From the NCBI GenBank assembly GCA_030671985.1, contig DAOVHI010000019.1, forward strand, positions 1 through 14,468: a DNA stretch of 14,468 nucleotides, given 5' to 3'. Origin of the DNA: a bacterium (GTDB lineage Bacteria; JAHJDO01). The notes under the pieces were generated by a model. That model ran no database searches and had not been told where the DNA came from. It saw nothing but the letters and a program-made list of their open reading frames with translations. A program made the translations under genes and the position numbers. Below, piece by piece: positions 7,070 through 14,468 of this stretch (its first letter is position 1; each line of letters opens with the position of its first letter).

Positions 7070-7803
7070 TGTTCAGGCACAAAAAGATATATTTTGTGTT
7101 TCTTTTTATTGTTTTGGTATTGCTGGTTGTGGTCGTGCCTTTACAACGCAGCATAGATAGAGATTTGGACAAGATGCATCCGGAAAGAAAATTAGTTACT
7201 GCTCCGGCAGGAGAATTTTTGGGAACATTTTTGTTTGGTTTCAAAGATATTGTCGTAGATTTAATGTGGCTTAGACTAGATTACTACTGGGATCATCAAC
7301 AGCAGGAGAAGATGTTTCCACTTTACAGAGTGATTACAAAACTTGATCCGCGCTTTCTTGACGCATGGATTCTATGGGCATGGAATATCGGATACAATCT
7401 CAGCGCAACCGTAAAAGATCCTGAAATAAAAGAAAAATGCTATTGGGCAGATATCAATATATTAAAAGAAGGCATAGAATTTAATCAAGATAAATATGAC
7501 CTGTTCTTTGAGTGCGGATGGGTTTATTATCATAAGTTGAATTTATATGCGGAAGCCTCTAAGTACTTTACATTGGCTGGACAACGTAAAGACATTCCAA
7601 TGTATGTTCCTCATATTCTTGCGCACAGCTATGCCAAGGCGCATGACTGGCAGAAGTCTTTAGAAATATGGGAATCTGTTAAGAGAAAAAACGATATAAA
7701 TTCATCGAAATCCGAAGTTGCTGAAAGACATATACGGAAGATGAAAAAACATATTAAAACGGAGCAAATGGGCGAAACAGTTAAAGATTATATGTACCCA
7801 TGA
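7066..7803 (+). CDS. Membrane-anchored TPR-like protein, function unknown
   Basis: A 245-residue protein with one N-terminal membrane segment (about 8-27, preceded by basic residues, so the body is probably periplasmic). The rest is helical. Segments near 80-110, 126-172 and 182-207 have the aromatic/Ala spacing of tetratricopeptide repeats, for example LYRVITKLDPRFLDAW (86-101) and YAEASKYFTLAG (161-172). The conserved-looking block GFKDIVVDLMWLRLDYYW (58-75) precedes the repeats. I know similar proteins only as hypothetical TPR proteins of uncultured bacteria. ATG codons at 7066 and 7069 are both possible; the first overlaps the permease stop. TPR proteins usually scaffold complexes, so it may bridge the permease and the pilin-like protein encoded on either side. 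Confidence 0.7.
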   Translation: MMFRHKKIYFVFLFIVLVLLVVVVPLQRSIDRDLDKMHPERKLVTAPAGEFLGTFLFGFKDIVVDLMWLRLDYYWDHQQQEKMFPLYRVITKLDPRFLDAWILWAWNIGYNLSATVKDPEIKEKCYWADINILKEGIEFNQDKYDLFFECGWVYYHKLNLYAEASKYFTLAGQRKDIPMYVPHILAHSYAKAHDWQKSLEIWESVKRKNDINSSKSEVAERHIRKMKKHIKTEQMGETVKDYMYP

Positions 7804-8159
7804 AAAAATTTGACAGAATAGATTTTCTTATTATCGTGATTGTGACTTTCCTTTTGGGAGTGATGGTAGTACCTCGCTATATTAATGATCAGGTAGCGAA
7901 TGACAGGGAGACGTGCCTGACTAATATAAGAAAAATTGCATTTGCGAAGCAAAAGTGGGCGGCTGACAATAATGGAGAGAAGGGAGATAGCTGCACTATG
8001 GAAGATCTGGTTCCTGAATATCTTCCTGAAAAGTTGAAATGTCCATCCGGCACTAAAGATTATACCGTTAGCCCTATAGAAGATAACCCCGTCTGCCCAA
8101 ATCAATTGGCTGGTAAAGTAAAAGGACATACTTTGCCTGTGCGTAAAAAAGCGTTTTAA
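7800..8159 (+). CDS. Degenerate type IV pilin-like protein lacking the prepilin cleavage Gly
   Basis: A 119-residue protein with an N-terminal hydrophobic helix (9-26) and a small Cys-containing domain (Cys39, 65, 81, 99). The N-terminus aligns without gaps to type IV pilins: Phe4 at mature position +1, Asp8 at +5 (normally Glu), and Pro25 at the conserved position 22. Position -1 is Lys3 instead of Gly, so prepilin peptidase should not cut it. TNIRKIAFAKQKWAADN (41-57) matches the pilin alpha1-C region. EYLPEKLKCPSGT (73-85) and the ending GHTLP (109-113) resemble pseudopilin tails I associate with PVC bacteria. It starts by ATGA overlap with the TPR gene and no ribosome site is visible. It is probably an uncleaved membrane-anchored pseudopilin relative. 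Its role is unknown. Confidence 0.7.
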   Translation: MKKFDRIDFLIIVIVTFLLGVMVVPRYINDQVANDRETCLTNIRKIAFAKQKWAADNNGEKGDSCTMEDLVPEYLPEKLKCPSGTKDYTVSPIEDNPVCPNQLAGKVKGHTLPVRKKAF

Positions 8160-8167
8160 GAATTTAG

Positions 8168-9228
<1,061 letters not shown>

Positions 9229-9229
<1 letters not shown>

Positions 9230-10014
9230 TGAAACGTGTTCTGGTTTCTGTTGTTATTTTATGCGCCTGCATCATTATACTCACCATAAGTCATAATTAT
9301 TCGCAATATAATATAAAGTCAGCATTTCTGAATTTCCTATATCCATTTCATAAATTAACGAGTTCTACGTATAAATCCGGCGTAAATCTAAAGCGAGCTA
9401 TTTTCTCTGTAAAAGAAATGTGCTCTAAGGAGGATGCTCTGGAAAAGAAAATTGAAAGTTTATCAATAGAGATAAAGTTGTTGAGATCTTTACATGCAGA
9501 GAATAAAAAATTAAGGAAACTTTTGGAGATTAAGAACAAGTATAATTATCAGATTGTTTTTGCAGAGATTATTGCAGAAGACATAACAAGTTTATATGAT
9601 TCAGTAATAATTGACAAAGGAGGAAATGATAATATCGAGAAGAATATGCCGGTTATGACAGCACTTGGCGTTGTCGGAATAACACAAGATGTAGGAACGT
9701 ACTCAACCAGAGTTATAACCATTCTAAATCCAAATTGCAAAATAGGTGTATCCGTTGGTAAAAATTCCGTAAAAGGAGTTATGCAGGGTAAAGGAGATTA
9801 TTGTGTCATAAAATATATTGGCGCGGAGAAAAATTTAAAAATAGAAGACGAAGTGTATTCTTCCGGCGGTGGTGGAATCTATCCTGAAGGAATAGAAGTT
9901 GGCAAAGTCTTTAGAATAGATAAAAAACCGCATGATATTTTTCAGGTTGCATACGTTCTTCCTTGTGTAAATATTCGAACACTTGATAGGATTGCAGTAA
10001 TTAAGGACAAATAA
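9229..10014 (+). CDS. mreC: Cell shape-determining protein MreC
   Basis: A 261-residue bitopic inner-membrane protein that activates PBP2-RodA and links it to MreB. It has a membrane anchor at about 4-21, a coiled coil at about 67-103 that drives dimerisation, and a periplasmic double beta-barrel domain. The end of that domain shows SSGGGGIYPEGIEVGKV (211-227), matching the family's T-S-G-x-G-G-x-x-P-x-G-x-x-V-G-x-V block. Overlaps of the TAATG type at both ends tie it to mreB and mreD. No Shine-Dalgarno is visible, so it probably relies on reinitiation. Length is within the usual range. Confidence 0.95.
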
Positions 10015-10541
10015 TGAAACTGCCTATCTGGCTTTTTCTGGGTCTATTTTTAATCATTCTCCAAACATCTGTTTTTGATAAACTGGAGATTCTTGGCGCA
10101 AAGCCGGATTTATTGTTGATTCTGGTCGTCTATGCCAACCTAGATAAAAAGATATACAAAGGATTGGCAATTGCATTAATTGGCGGCATTTTTGCAGATG
10201 GATTTTCAGGCACTATTTTTGGGATACAGCTTATTTGTAAACAAGTTGATGCATTAGTTACCCAATTTTTATCAAGAAGATTATTTGTTAACGAGAAATT
10301 TGTTAAAATTTCAATAATAGCAATCGTTAGTCTCGTGGACAGAGTAGCATTGTATTCAATATCTGTCTTACTGAATCAAAATATGAACACGTTGTTGTAC
10401 TTGGCAAGAAACACAGCGATTGTCATTATATACAACGTAATAGTCAGCATTGTTCTTTTTAAAGTTTTTGATTATGTTTTTTCATTGGGAGATAGAATCT
10501 ACAAAACATGTTATGCAATAAAAAAGAAACTGCGAACGTAA
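10014..10541 (+). CDS. mreD: Rod shape-determining membrane protein MreD
   Basis: A 175-residue polytopic membrane protein with about five or six hydrophobic helices (near 4-20, 32-45, 48-68, 98-121 and 133-155). GAKPDLLLILVVY (28-40) and LIGGIFADGFSG (55-66) correspond to the conserved PDL and G-x-x-x-D-x-x-S-G blocks of MreD. It is an elongasome component of unclear biochemical role that associates with MreC. The C-terminal 34 bases overlap the next gene in another frame. Position between mreC and PBP2 makes the call firm despite the low conservation typical of this family. Confidence 0.9.
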   Translation: MKLPIWLFLGLFLIILQTSVFDKLEILGAKPDLLLILVVYANLDKKIYKGLAIALIGGIFADGFSGTIFGIQLICKQVDALVTQFLSRRLFVNEKFVKISIIAIVSLVDRVALYSISVLLNQNMNTLLYLARNTAIVIIYNVIVSIVLFKVFDYVFSLGDRIYKTCYAIKKKLRT

Positions 10542-12277
10542 AGAAAAGAATAAAAAGACTTGCATGGATATTACTGGCAGGTTTTTTGGTTATTATCTTT
10601 CGCCTGTGGTATCTGCAACTCATAAAAGGAAACCAGTTCAGGGATAGAGCAAAATCCAATAGGATACGCCTAATTCATATCAATGCCCAACGAGGCCGTA
10701 TATACGATAGATACAAAAATATACTTGTTAAAAATGTCCGTTCTTTTAATGTGCTGGCAGTCCCAAATGAAATAAAAGACATAGACGCGACAGTCAAATT
10801 ACTCTCTGAAACTCTTGGCTTAGAGCAGGCTTTTATAACGCGCAAACTCTGCAATTTAAGCCATAAGGGGTATTCTGCTATCAAACTGGCATCAAATATT
10901 AGTTTAGAAAAAGTAACATTGATTGAAGAGAGAAGCTCTCTTCTGCCGGGAATATTTATTCAGATAGAGCCTCGGAGAAAATATATATTAGGAGAAAGTG
11001 CGGCATATATAACAGGACATGTCAGACAAATTAGAAAGGGAGAAATTGAAAAGAAGCAGTATCATATATTTCAATACAATGAATTTAAGGGAGAAGGAGG
11101 TGTTGAGGAAGCTTTTGATAATTTACTGAAGGGATCTGATGGAGGAAAACAGATTGAGGTTAATTCCAGAGGAGAACAAGTCGCATTGCTTGTAGAAAAA
11201 AAACCGGAAAGAGGCAGTAATATTATTCTTGCAATTGATAAACATATGCAAGAATTTGTTAGCAAATTGTTAGAGGATAAAACAGGGACAATAATTGTTA
11301 TGGATCCTCAAAATGGAGACATACTTGCAATGGCAGGCAGCCCTTCTTATGACCCTGATATTTTTAACGCGCCTGTTCTGCAAACAGATTTAGATGCTTT
11401 GGAGAAAAAAGATGCACCTTTACTTAATAGAGCCGTTTCTGCTTTGTATGCGCCCGGTTCAATATTTAAAATACTTATGGTCGGCGCAGGGTTGAAGCAT
11501 AATGTTGTGACCTACAATCAAAAACTAGAGTGTGAGGGGCACTTAAAAATTGGAAAAGACATACTCTATTGCTGGGATAGAGCCGGACATGGAAGCATGA
11601 ACATGTCTGACGCCATAAGAGATTCATGCGATGTCTATTTTTATAGACTAGGACTAAAACTGGGAATTGATAGGATTGCGGATTTTGCAGACGCATGCGG
11701 ACTTGGCAAGCTTACAGGGATAAAGCTTCCCGGGGAAAAGTCAGGGCTCCTGCCGGATAAGAACTGGAGAAAAAAAAGACCATGGTATTCCGGAGACACA
11801 GCGCTGTTGTCAATAGGTCAGTCCTATCTTCTAGTAACTCCTATTCAACTGGTAAGCCTGATTAGCGCGGTAGCAAATGGCGGAATTATATATAGACCTA
11901 GAATTCTTTCGCAGACACAACCTGAGCAAATAGGTAAGCTGCCATGCAGTAAGGAGACAATAAGACAGATTAAAAAAGCCCTTTGCGAAGTTGTAAGCGA
12001 TAAAGGAACCGGTAAATTCGCTCAGGTTAAAGGACTGGAGATTGCCGGTAAAACCAGTACAGTGCAGGTAGTAAAAATGAGGCATATCAGTAAATACAAA
12101 GATATTCCGTATAAATTCAGAGATCATGCTATGTTCGTTGCCTTTGCCCCTGTAAAAAATCCGCAGATTGCTCTCGTAGTTATTGTTGAACACGGCGGAG
12201 AAGGGGGCAAAGTGGCTGCGCCTATTGCAAAACAGATATTTAAATGGTATATAAAAAACAGAAATGGCAAATCATAA
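10508..12277 (+). CDS. mrdA: Penicillin-binding protein 2, elongation transpeptidase
   Basis: A 589-residue class B PBP that cross-links peptidoglycan during side-wall growth with RodA. It has a basic N-terminus, one membrane anchor (about 18-37), a pedestal domain with QRGRIYDR (61-68), and a C-terminal transpeptidase domain. Active-site motifs are APGSIFK with Ser318-x-x-Lys321, SCD (373-375, the SxN motif in the SxD form usual for PBP2), and AGKTST (513-518), where Ser517 replaces the usual Gly of KTG. ATG 10508 is the only start I find upstream of the membrane segment. It lies 34 bases inside mreD, with GGGAG 16 bases away, so coupling to mreD is likely. The usual partner rodA does not follow; purC does. 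Confidence 0.94.
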   Translation: MLCNKKETANVKKRIKRLAWILLAGFLVIIFRLWYLQLIKGNQFRDRAKSNRIRLIHINAQRGRIYDRYKNILVKNVRSFNVLAVPNEIKDIDATVKLLSETLGLEQAFITRKLCNLSHKGYSAIKLASNISLEKVTLIEERSSLLPGIFIQIEPRRKYILGESAAYITGHVRQIRKGEIEKKQYHIFQYNEFKGEGGVEEAFDNLLKGSDGGKQIEVNSRGEQVALLVEKKPERGSNIILAIDKHMQEFVSKLLEDKTGTIIVMDPQNGDILAMAGSPSYDPDIFNAPVLQTDLDALEKKDAPLLNRAVSALYAPGSIFKILMVGAGLKHNVVTYNQKLECEGHLKIGKDILYCWDRAGHGSMNMSDAIRDSCDVYFYRLGLKLGIDRIADFADACGLGKLTGIKLPGEKSGLLPDKNWRKKRPWYSGDTALLSIGQSYLLVTPIQLVSLISAVANGGIIYRPRILSQTQPEQIGKLPCSKETIRQIKKALCEVVSDKGTGKFAQVKGLEIAGKTSTVQVVKMRHISKYKDIPYKFRDHAMFVAFAPVKNPQIALVVIVEHGGEGGKVAAPIAKQIFKWYIKNRNGKS

Positions 12278-12281
12278 GGAG
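12276..12281 (+). promoter_or_regulatory. Ribosome binding site that sets the purC start at 12289
   Basis: AAGGAG overlaps the PBP2 stop and lies seven bases before ATG 12289. An upstream in-frame ATG at 12244 has no such site and would add 15 residues, rich in Lys, that are encoded within the PBP2 3' end, so it is rejected. Confidence 0.85.
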
Positions 12282-12288
12282 AAAGGTC

Positions 12289-13080
12289 ATGTCGATCAAT
12301 TTTGAATCCATGGACAAAATAGCAGAGGGAAAAACAAAGATAATCTATAGAAATCCCGAAGATGAAAAAACGGTTTATATGGTCTTCAAGGACGATATAA
12401 CAGCAGGCGACGGAGTGAAACATGATGTAATTCAGGGCAAGGCTTTAATTGACTGGAAAACCAATAGAGATATATTTGAACTTCTTAACAAAAGAAAAGT
12501 TAGAACTCATTATATATCAAGCCCTGAAGAAAAAGTAGCGCTTGTGAGAAAACTTGATAGAAAGATTAACCTTGAGGTTGTATCAAGAAGAGTTGCTGCA
12601 GGCTCTATTCTGAAATGGAGCAATGCTGTTGAGGGACAGAGATATGATCCTGTAATTACACAATTTCATTACAAGGATGATCCATTACACGACCCAATGC
12701 TTGATGATGCCTATATTGACTATATCATAAGAGCAAAGAATGCTTCTGAATATGCAGAGATGAAAAGAATTAATGAACAGGCTTTCGAATATATTGAGGC
12801 GGCTTTTGCGCATTTTGATGTTCAGTTAATAGATATCAAGCTGGAATATGGTATTATTGACGGAGAGGTGTATCTCATAGATGAGGTTTCAGGAGGCTCA
12901 TTTCGCTTGTGGCCCTACGCACACAAAAACCCTAATCTTAATCAAGACAGTGTATTGGGAGAGCTTAATCCCGATGGTCGGCTTGACAAGGATACATACA
13001 GAATGGGACAAAGCACAGATATGGTTAAAAACAAGTTTGCGGAAATAGCTGATATAACTGAAAAATTTAAGGATGTTTAA
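12289..13080 (+). CDS. purC: SAICAR synthetase PurC (variant with altered SPD motif)
   Basis: A 263-residue enzyme of purine synthesis that joins CAIR and aspartate with ATP to make SAICAR. AEGKTKIIY (12-20) is the family's nucleotide-binding opening, EVVSRRVAAGS is the CAIR-binding block, and LDKDTYR is the conserved C-terminal D-K-D-x-x-R. The usual DE(I/F)SPDxxR is here DEVSGGSFRLW: the Pro-Asp pair is replaced by Gly-Gly while Asp-Glu and Arg remain. About 25 residues more than short bacterial forms come from an insert (PYAHKNPNLNQ onward) between this motif and LDKD. ATG 12289 is chosen over 12244 by its ribosome site. No other purine gene is nearby. The call is firm at family level. Confidence 0.9.
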   Translation: MSINFESMDKIAEGKTKIIYRNPEDEKTVYMVFKDDITAGDGVKHDVIQGKALIDWKTNRDIFELLNKRKVRTHYISSPEEKVALVRKLDRKINLEVVSRRVAAGSILKWSNAVEGQRYDPVITQFHYKDDPLHDPMLDDAYIDYIIRAKNASEYAEMKRINEQAFEYIEAAFAHFDVQLIDIKLEYGIIDGEVYLIDEVSGGSFRLWPYAHKNPNLNQDSVLGELNPDGRLDKDTYRMGQSTDMVKNKFAEIADITEKFKDV

Positions 13081-13906
13081 TAATCGGTGTGCTGATTTGC
13101 ATGTTCACACTATCGCCTCAGACGGAACCTTTTCGCCAAGAAGAGTGATTCAGGAAGCGGTCAAAAAAGACATACACACAATAGCAATAACAGATCATGA
13201 TACTGTTCAAAGCATTCCTGAAGCAATCCGGGCCGGCAAGGATATGAATGTTGAAGTCATTCCCGGAGTAGAATTGGCTGCAGACGAGGGAGGAGTGGAA
13301 CTGCATATTCTAGGACTGTTTATAGATTGGAAAAACAAAACTCTACAAGACACACTTAAAAATCTGTCTACACAAAGAATTGTCCGAATGAAGAAAATGA
13401 TACGCAGATTGACTCAATTTGGAATGGATATAACATTCAAGGATGTCTTAAAACTGGCAAAAGGAGAGATAATAGGAAGACTTCATCTTGCGCAGGTTAT
13501 GAAAAAAAAGGGATATGTCGGATCTATTGCAGAAGCTTTCAATAAGCATATAGGAGACAAAAAAGCATGTTACGTCCAAAGATATAAATTGAGTTCAGAG
13601 GAGACTATTTCATTAATACATCGCGCTGGAGGCGTCTCTATACTTGCGCATCCGATGCTGCTGCATAAAGATGACATCATAATAGAACTTCAGAAAAAAG
13701 GATTATGCGGCATAGAGGTTTTTTATAATCATCAGACTAGAAAAACCACTGAGCATTACGAAAAAATGGCAAAAGAATATGGATTCTTGGTTACGGGCGG
13801 CTCCGATTGTCACGGAGAGGCTAAAGATAAGATTTTAATGGGGTGCGTAAAAATACCTTACGAATATGTCGAAAGATTAAAAGAATATAAGAACATTCAT
13901 CGTTAG
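13073..13906 (+). CDS. PHP-domain phosphoesterase, RNase AM / nucleoside bisphosphate phosphatase type
   Basis: A 277-residue PHP protein overlapping purC by 8 bases. The metal ligands are all visible: DLHVHTIASDG (8-18), TDHDT (40-44), PGVEL (64-68), AHP (about 193-195) and GGSDCHG (about 241-247). The arrangement, with GRLHLAQ in the helical insert near 136, matches the YciV/TrpH group. Members of that group release 5' nucleotides from short RNAs (RNase AM, which matures rRNA 5' ends in E. coli) or remove the 3' phosphate from 3',5'-nucleoside bisphosphates. Length is a little below the E. coli protein. It lacks a polymerase or histidinol-phosphatase context. The exact substrate cannot be read from sequence. 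Confidence 0.87.
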   Translation: MFNNRCADLHVHTIASDGTFSPRRVIQEAVKKDIHTIAITDHDTVQSIPEAIRAGKDMNVEVIPGVELAADEGGVELHILGLFIDWKNKTLQDTLKNLSTQRIVRMKKMIRRLTQFGMDITFKDVLKLAKGEIIGRLHLAQVMKKKGYVGSIAEAFNKHIGDKKACYVQRYKLSSEETISLIHRAGGVSILAHPMLLHKDDIIIELQKKGLCGIEVFYNHQTRKTTEHYEKMAKEYGFLVTGGSDCHGEAKDKILMGCVKIPYEYVERLKEYKNIHR

Positions 13907-13920
13907 ACTCGACCAAGCCT

Positions 13921-14301
13921 CTACTTGTTCTTGGATTTCGTCAGATAGTCGTTAATCGCTGATTTGAGTGCCTCCTCTGCCAAAACCGAACAATGCATCT
14001 TTACATGCGGAAGCCCGCCCAAAGCTTCTACTACTGCTTTATTTGATATCTTAAGCGCTTCGTCTATGGTTTTCCCTTTAACCAGTTCAGTAACCATACT
14101 GCTTGTAGCTATAGCTGCGCCGCAGCCAAAGGTCTTAAATTTAGTATCCACAATAATATTATTTTCCACCTTAATATACATTTCCATAATATCCCCGCAA
14201 ACCGGATTTCCTACATGTCCAACGCCATCCGGATTTTTTATTTCGCCTACGTTTCGTGGATTTCTGAAATGCTCCATTACTTTTTCGCTGTAGTTTTTCA
14301 T
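13921..14301 (-). CDS. iscU: IscU/NifU-type iron-sulfur cluster scaffold
   Basis: A 126-residue cytosolic scaffold on which Fe-S clusters are assembled before transfer to apoproteins. The three cluster ligands are present: Cys35 in NPVCGD with Asp37, Cys60 in FGCGAAIATSS, and Cys104 in KMHCSVLAEEA with His103 alongside. These match the IscU pattern. The protein ends after this domain, so it is not a full NifU with ferredoxin and C-terminal domains. IscU's usual LPPVK chaperone-binding motif is GLPHVK here (95-101), one residue off. The start overlaps the stop of the upstream minus-strand gene by one base (TAATG), with AGGAG 11 bases ahead. No cysteine desulfurase gene lies in view. It converges on the PHP gene with a 14-base gap. 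Confidence 0.92.
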   Translation of the reverse strand: MKNYSEKVMEHFRNPRNVGEIKNPDGVGHVGNPVCGDIMEMYIKVENNIIVDTKFKTFGCGAAIATSSMVTELVKGKTIDEALKISNKAVVEALGGLPHVKMHCSVLAEEALKSAINDYLTKSKNK

Positions 14302-14468
14302 TATTTTTTCGTCTCCTGGTTTGATGTAGATGCGCTAACTATAAACCGCCTGCTTCCGACAAGTGTCCCGTCACAACAGAATTGCACATTGTAGTTTCCG
14401 GGTTCATCAAATTTTAAATTTCTGATACTAAAATTTAATTCAAGAGTTTGAAGCGGGTTTTTAAGATC
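14301..14468 (-). CDS. C-terminal end of a probable DUF6941-family protein (5' end outside window)
   Basis: Reading the minus strand from the window edge gives 55 in-frame residues ending at TAA (14303-14301). Too short and open-ended to appear as an ordinary ORF, it is supported by its one-base overlap with the iscU start. The sequence looks like the last beta strands of a sandwich: NPLQTLELNFSIRNLKFDEPGNY, then VQFCCDGTLVGSRRFIV, then a polar tail. The G-x-Y-x-V-x-x-x-x-D-G-x-x-V pattern near the end is what I associate with DUF6941 proteins (about 130-150 residues, function unknown). Only the C-terminal third or so is visible, so the family name is tentative. The gene itself is likely real. 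Confidence 0.55.
   Translation of the reverse strand, partial: DLKNPLQTLELNFSIRNLKFDEPGNYNVQFCCDGTLVGSRRFIVSASTSNQETKK

Noticed and set aside
12244-12288. Longer purC start at ATG 12244
   Set aside because: It lies within the PBP2 3' end without a ribosome site, while AAGGAG precedes ATG 12289 and the family N-terminus fits the shorter form.
13907-13920. Bidirectional terminator between the converging PHP and iscU genes
   Set aside because: The gap is 14 bases; the only pairing seen is a five-base CCAAG/CTTGG repeat running into iscU with no T-run, too weak to call.
13964-14293. 109-residue plus-strand frame opposite iscU
   Set aside because: Antisense to iscU, whose Cys motifs are intact; the plus-strand product has no family features.

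Overview
The window is one end of an AT-rich, very tightly packed genome of a diderm bacterium that makes lipid A. Thirteen same-strand genes run from position 1 to 13906, followed by a converging pair on the minus strand (13921-14468). Most neighbours overlap by a few bases (ATGA or TAATG junctions), and the longest gene-free stretch is about 80 bases, so most of the plus strand probably reads as long operons. I see no rRNA, tRNA, insertion sequence, CRISPR array or phage gene. The lineage cannot be fixed from the sequence. Lipid A genes, a free-standing DUF5679 zinc-ribbon gene, and a pilin-like protein ending in a GHTLP motif that I associate with PVC-group pseudopilins together suggest an uncultured lineage such as Omnitrophota or a PVC relative (low confidence).

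Layout. (1) 1-2961, envelope lipids: the 3' end of lpxB (lipid A disaccharide synthase), an MsbA-type lipid flippase and a DUF374 acyltransferase that may finish lipid A. (2) 2954-3785, genome maintenance: a 63-residue protein that is a free-standing copy of the PcrA/UvrD C-terminal Tudor-like domain, then RdgB (dITP/XTP pyrophosphatase). (3) 3786-4082, a small unit: candidate promoter, a 47-residue DUF5679 zinc-ribbon protein missed by ORF calls with a larger minimum length, and a terminator-like hairpin. (4) 4083-6311, biotin: BioH-like esterase, BioC methyltransferase and BioD dethiobiotin synthetase. These give pimeloyl-ACP formation and dethiobiotin synthesis, while bioF, bioA and bioB are not here. 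(5) 6311-8159, three overlapping genes of unknown purpose: an ABC-2 permease without an ATPase, a membrane-anchored TPR-like protein and a degenerate type IV pilin-like protein. (6) 8183-12277, the rod-shape elongation module mreB-mreC-mreD-PBP2, without rodA. (7) 12289-13906: purC with an altered motif, and a PHP-domain phosphoesterase. (8) Minus strand: an IscU/NifU Fe-S scaffold preceded by the C-terminus of a probable DUF6941 protein.

The least ordinary part is block 5. The pilin-like protein aligns without gaps to the type IV pilin N-terminus, keeping Phe+1, an acidic residue at +5 and Pro22, but has Lys instead of the essential Gly at -1. It is translationally linked to a permease and a TPR protein and sits directly ahead of mreB. 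The free-standing PcrA-tail domain beside rdgB is the second item of interest. The rest is recognisable housekeeping content.
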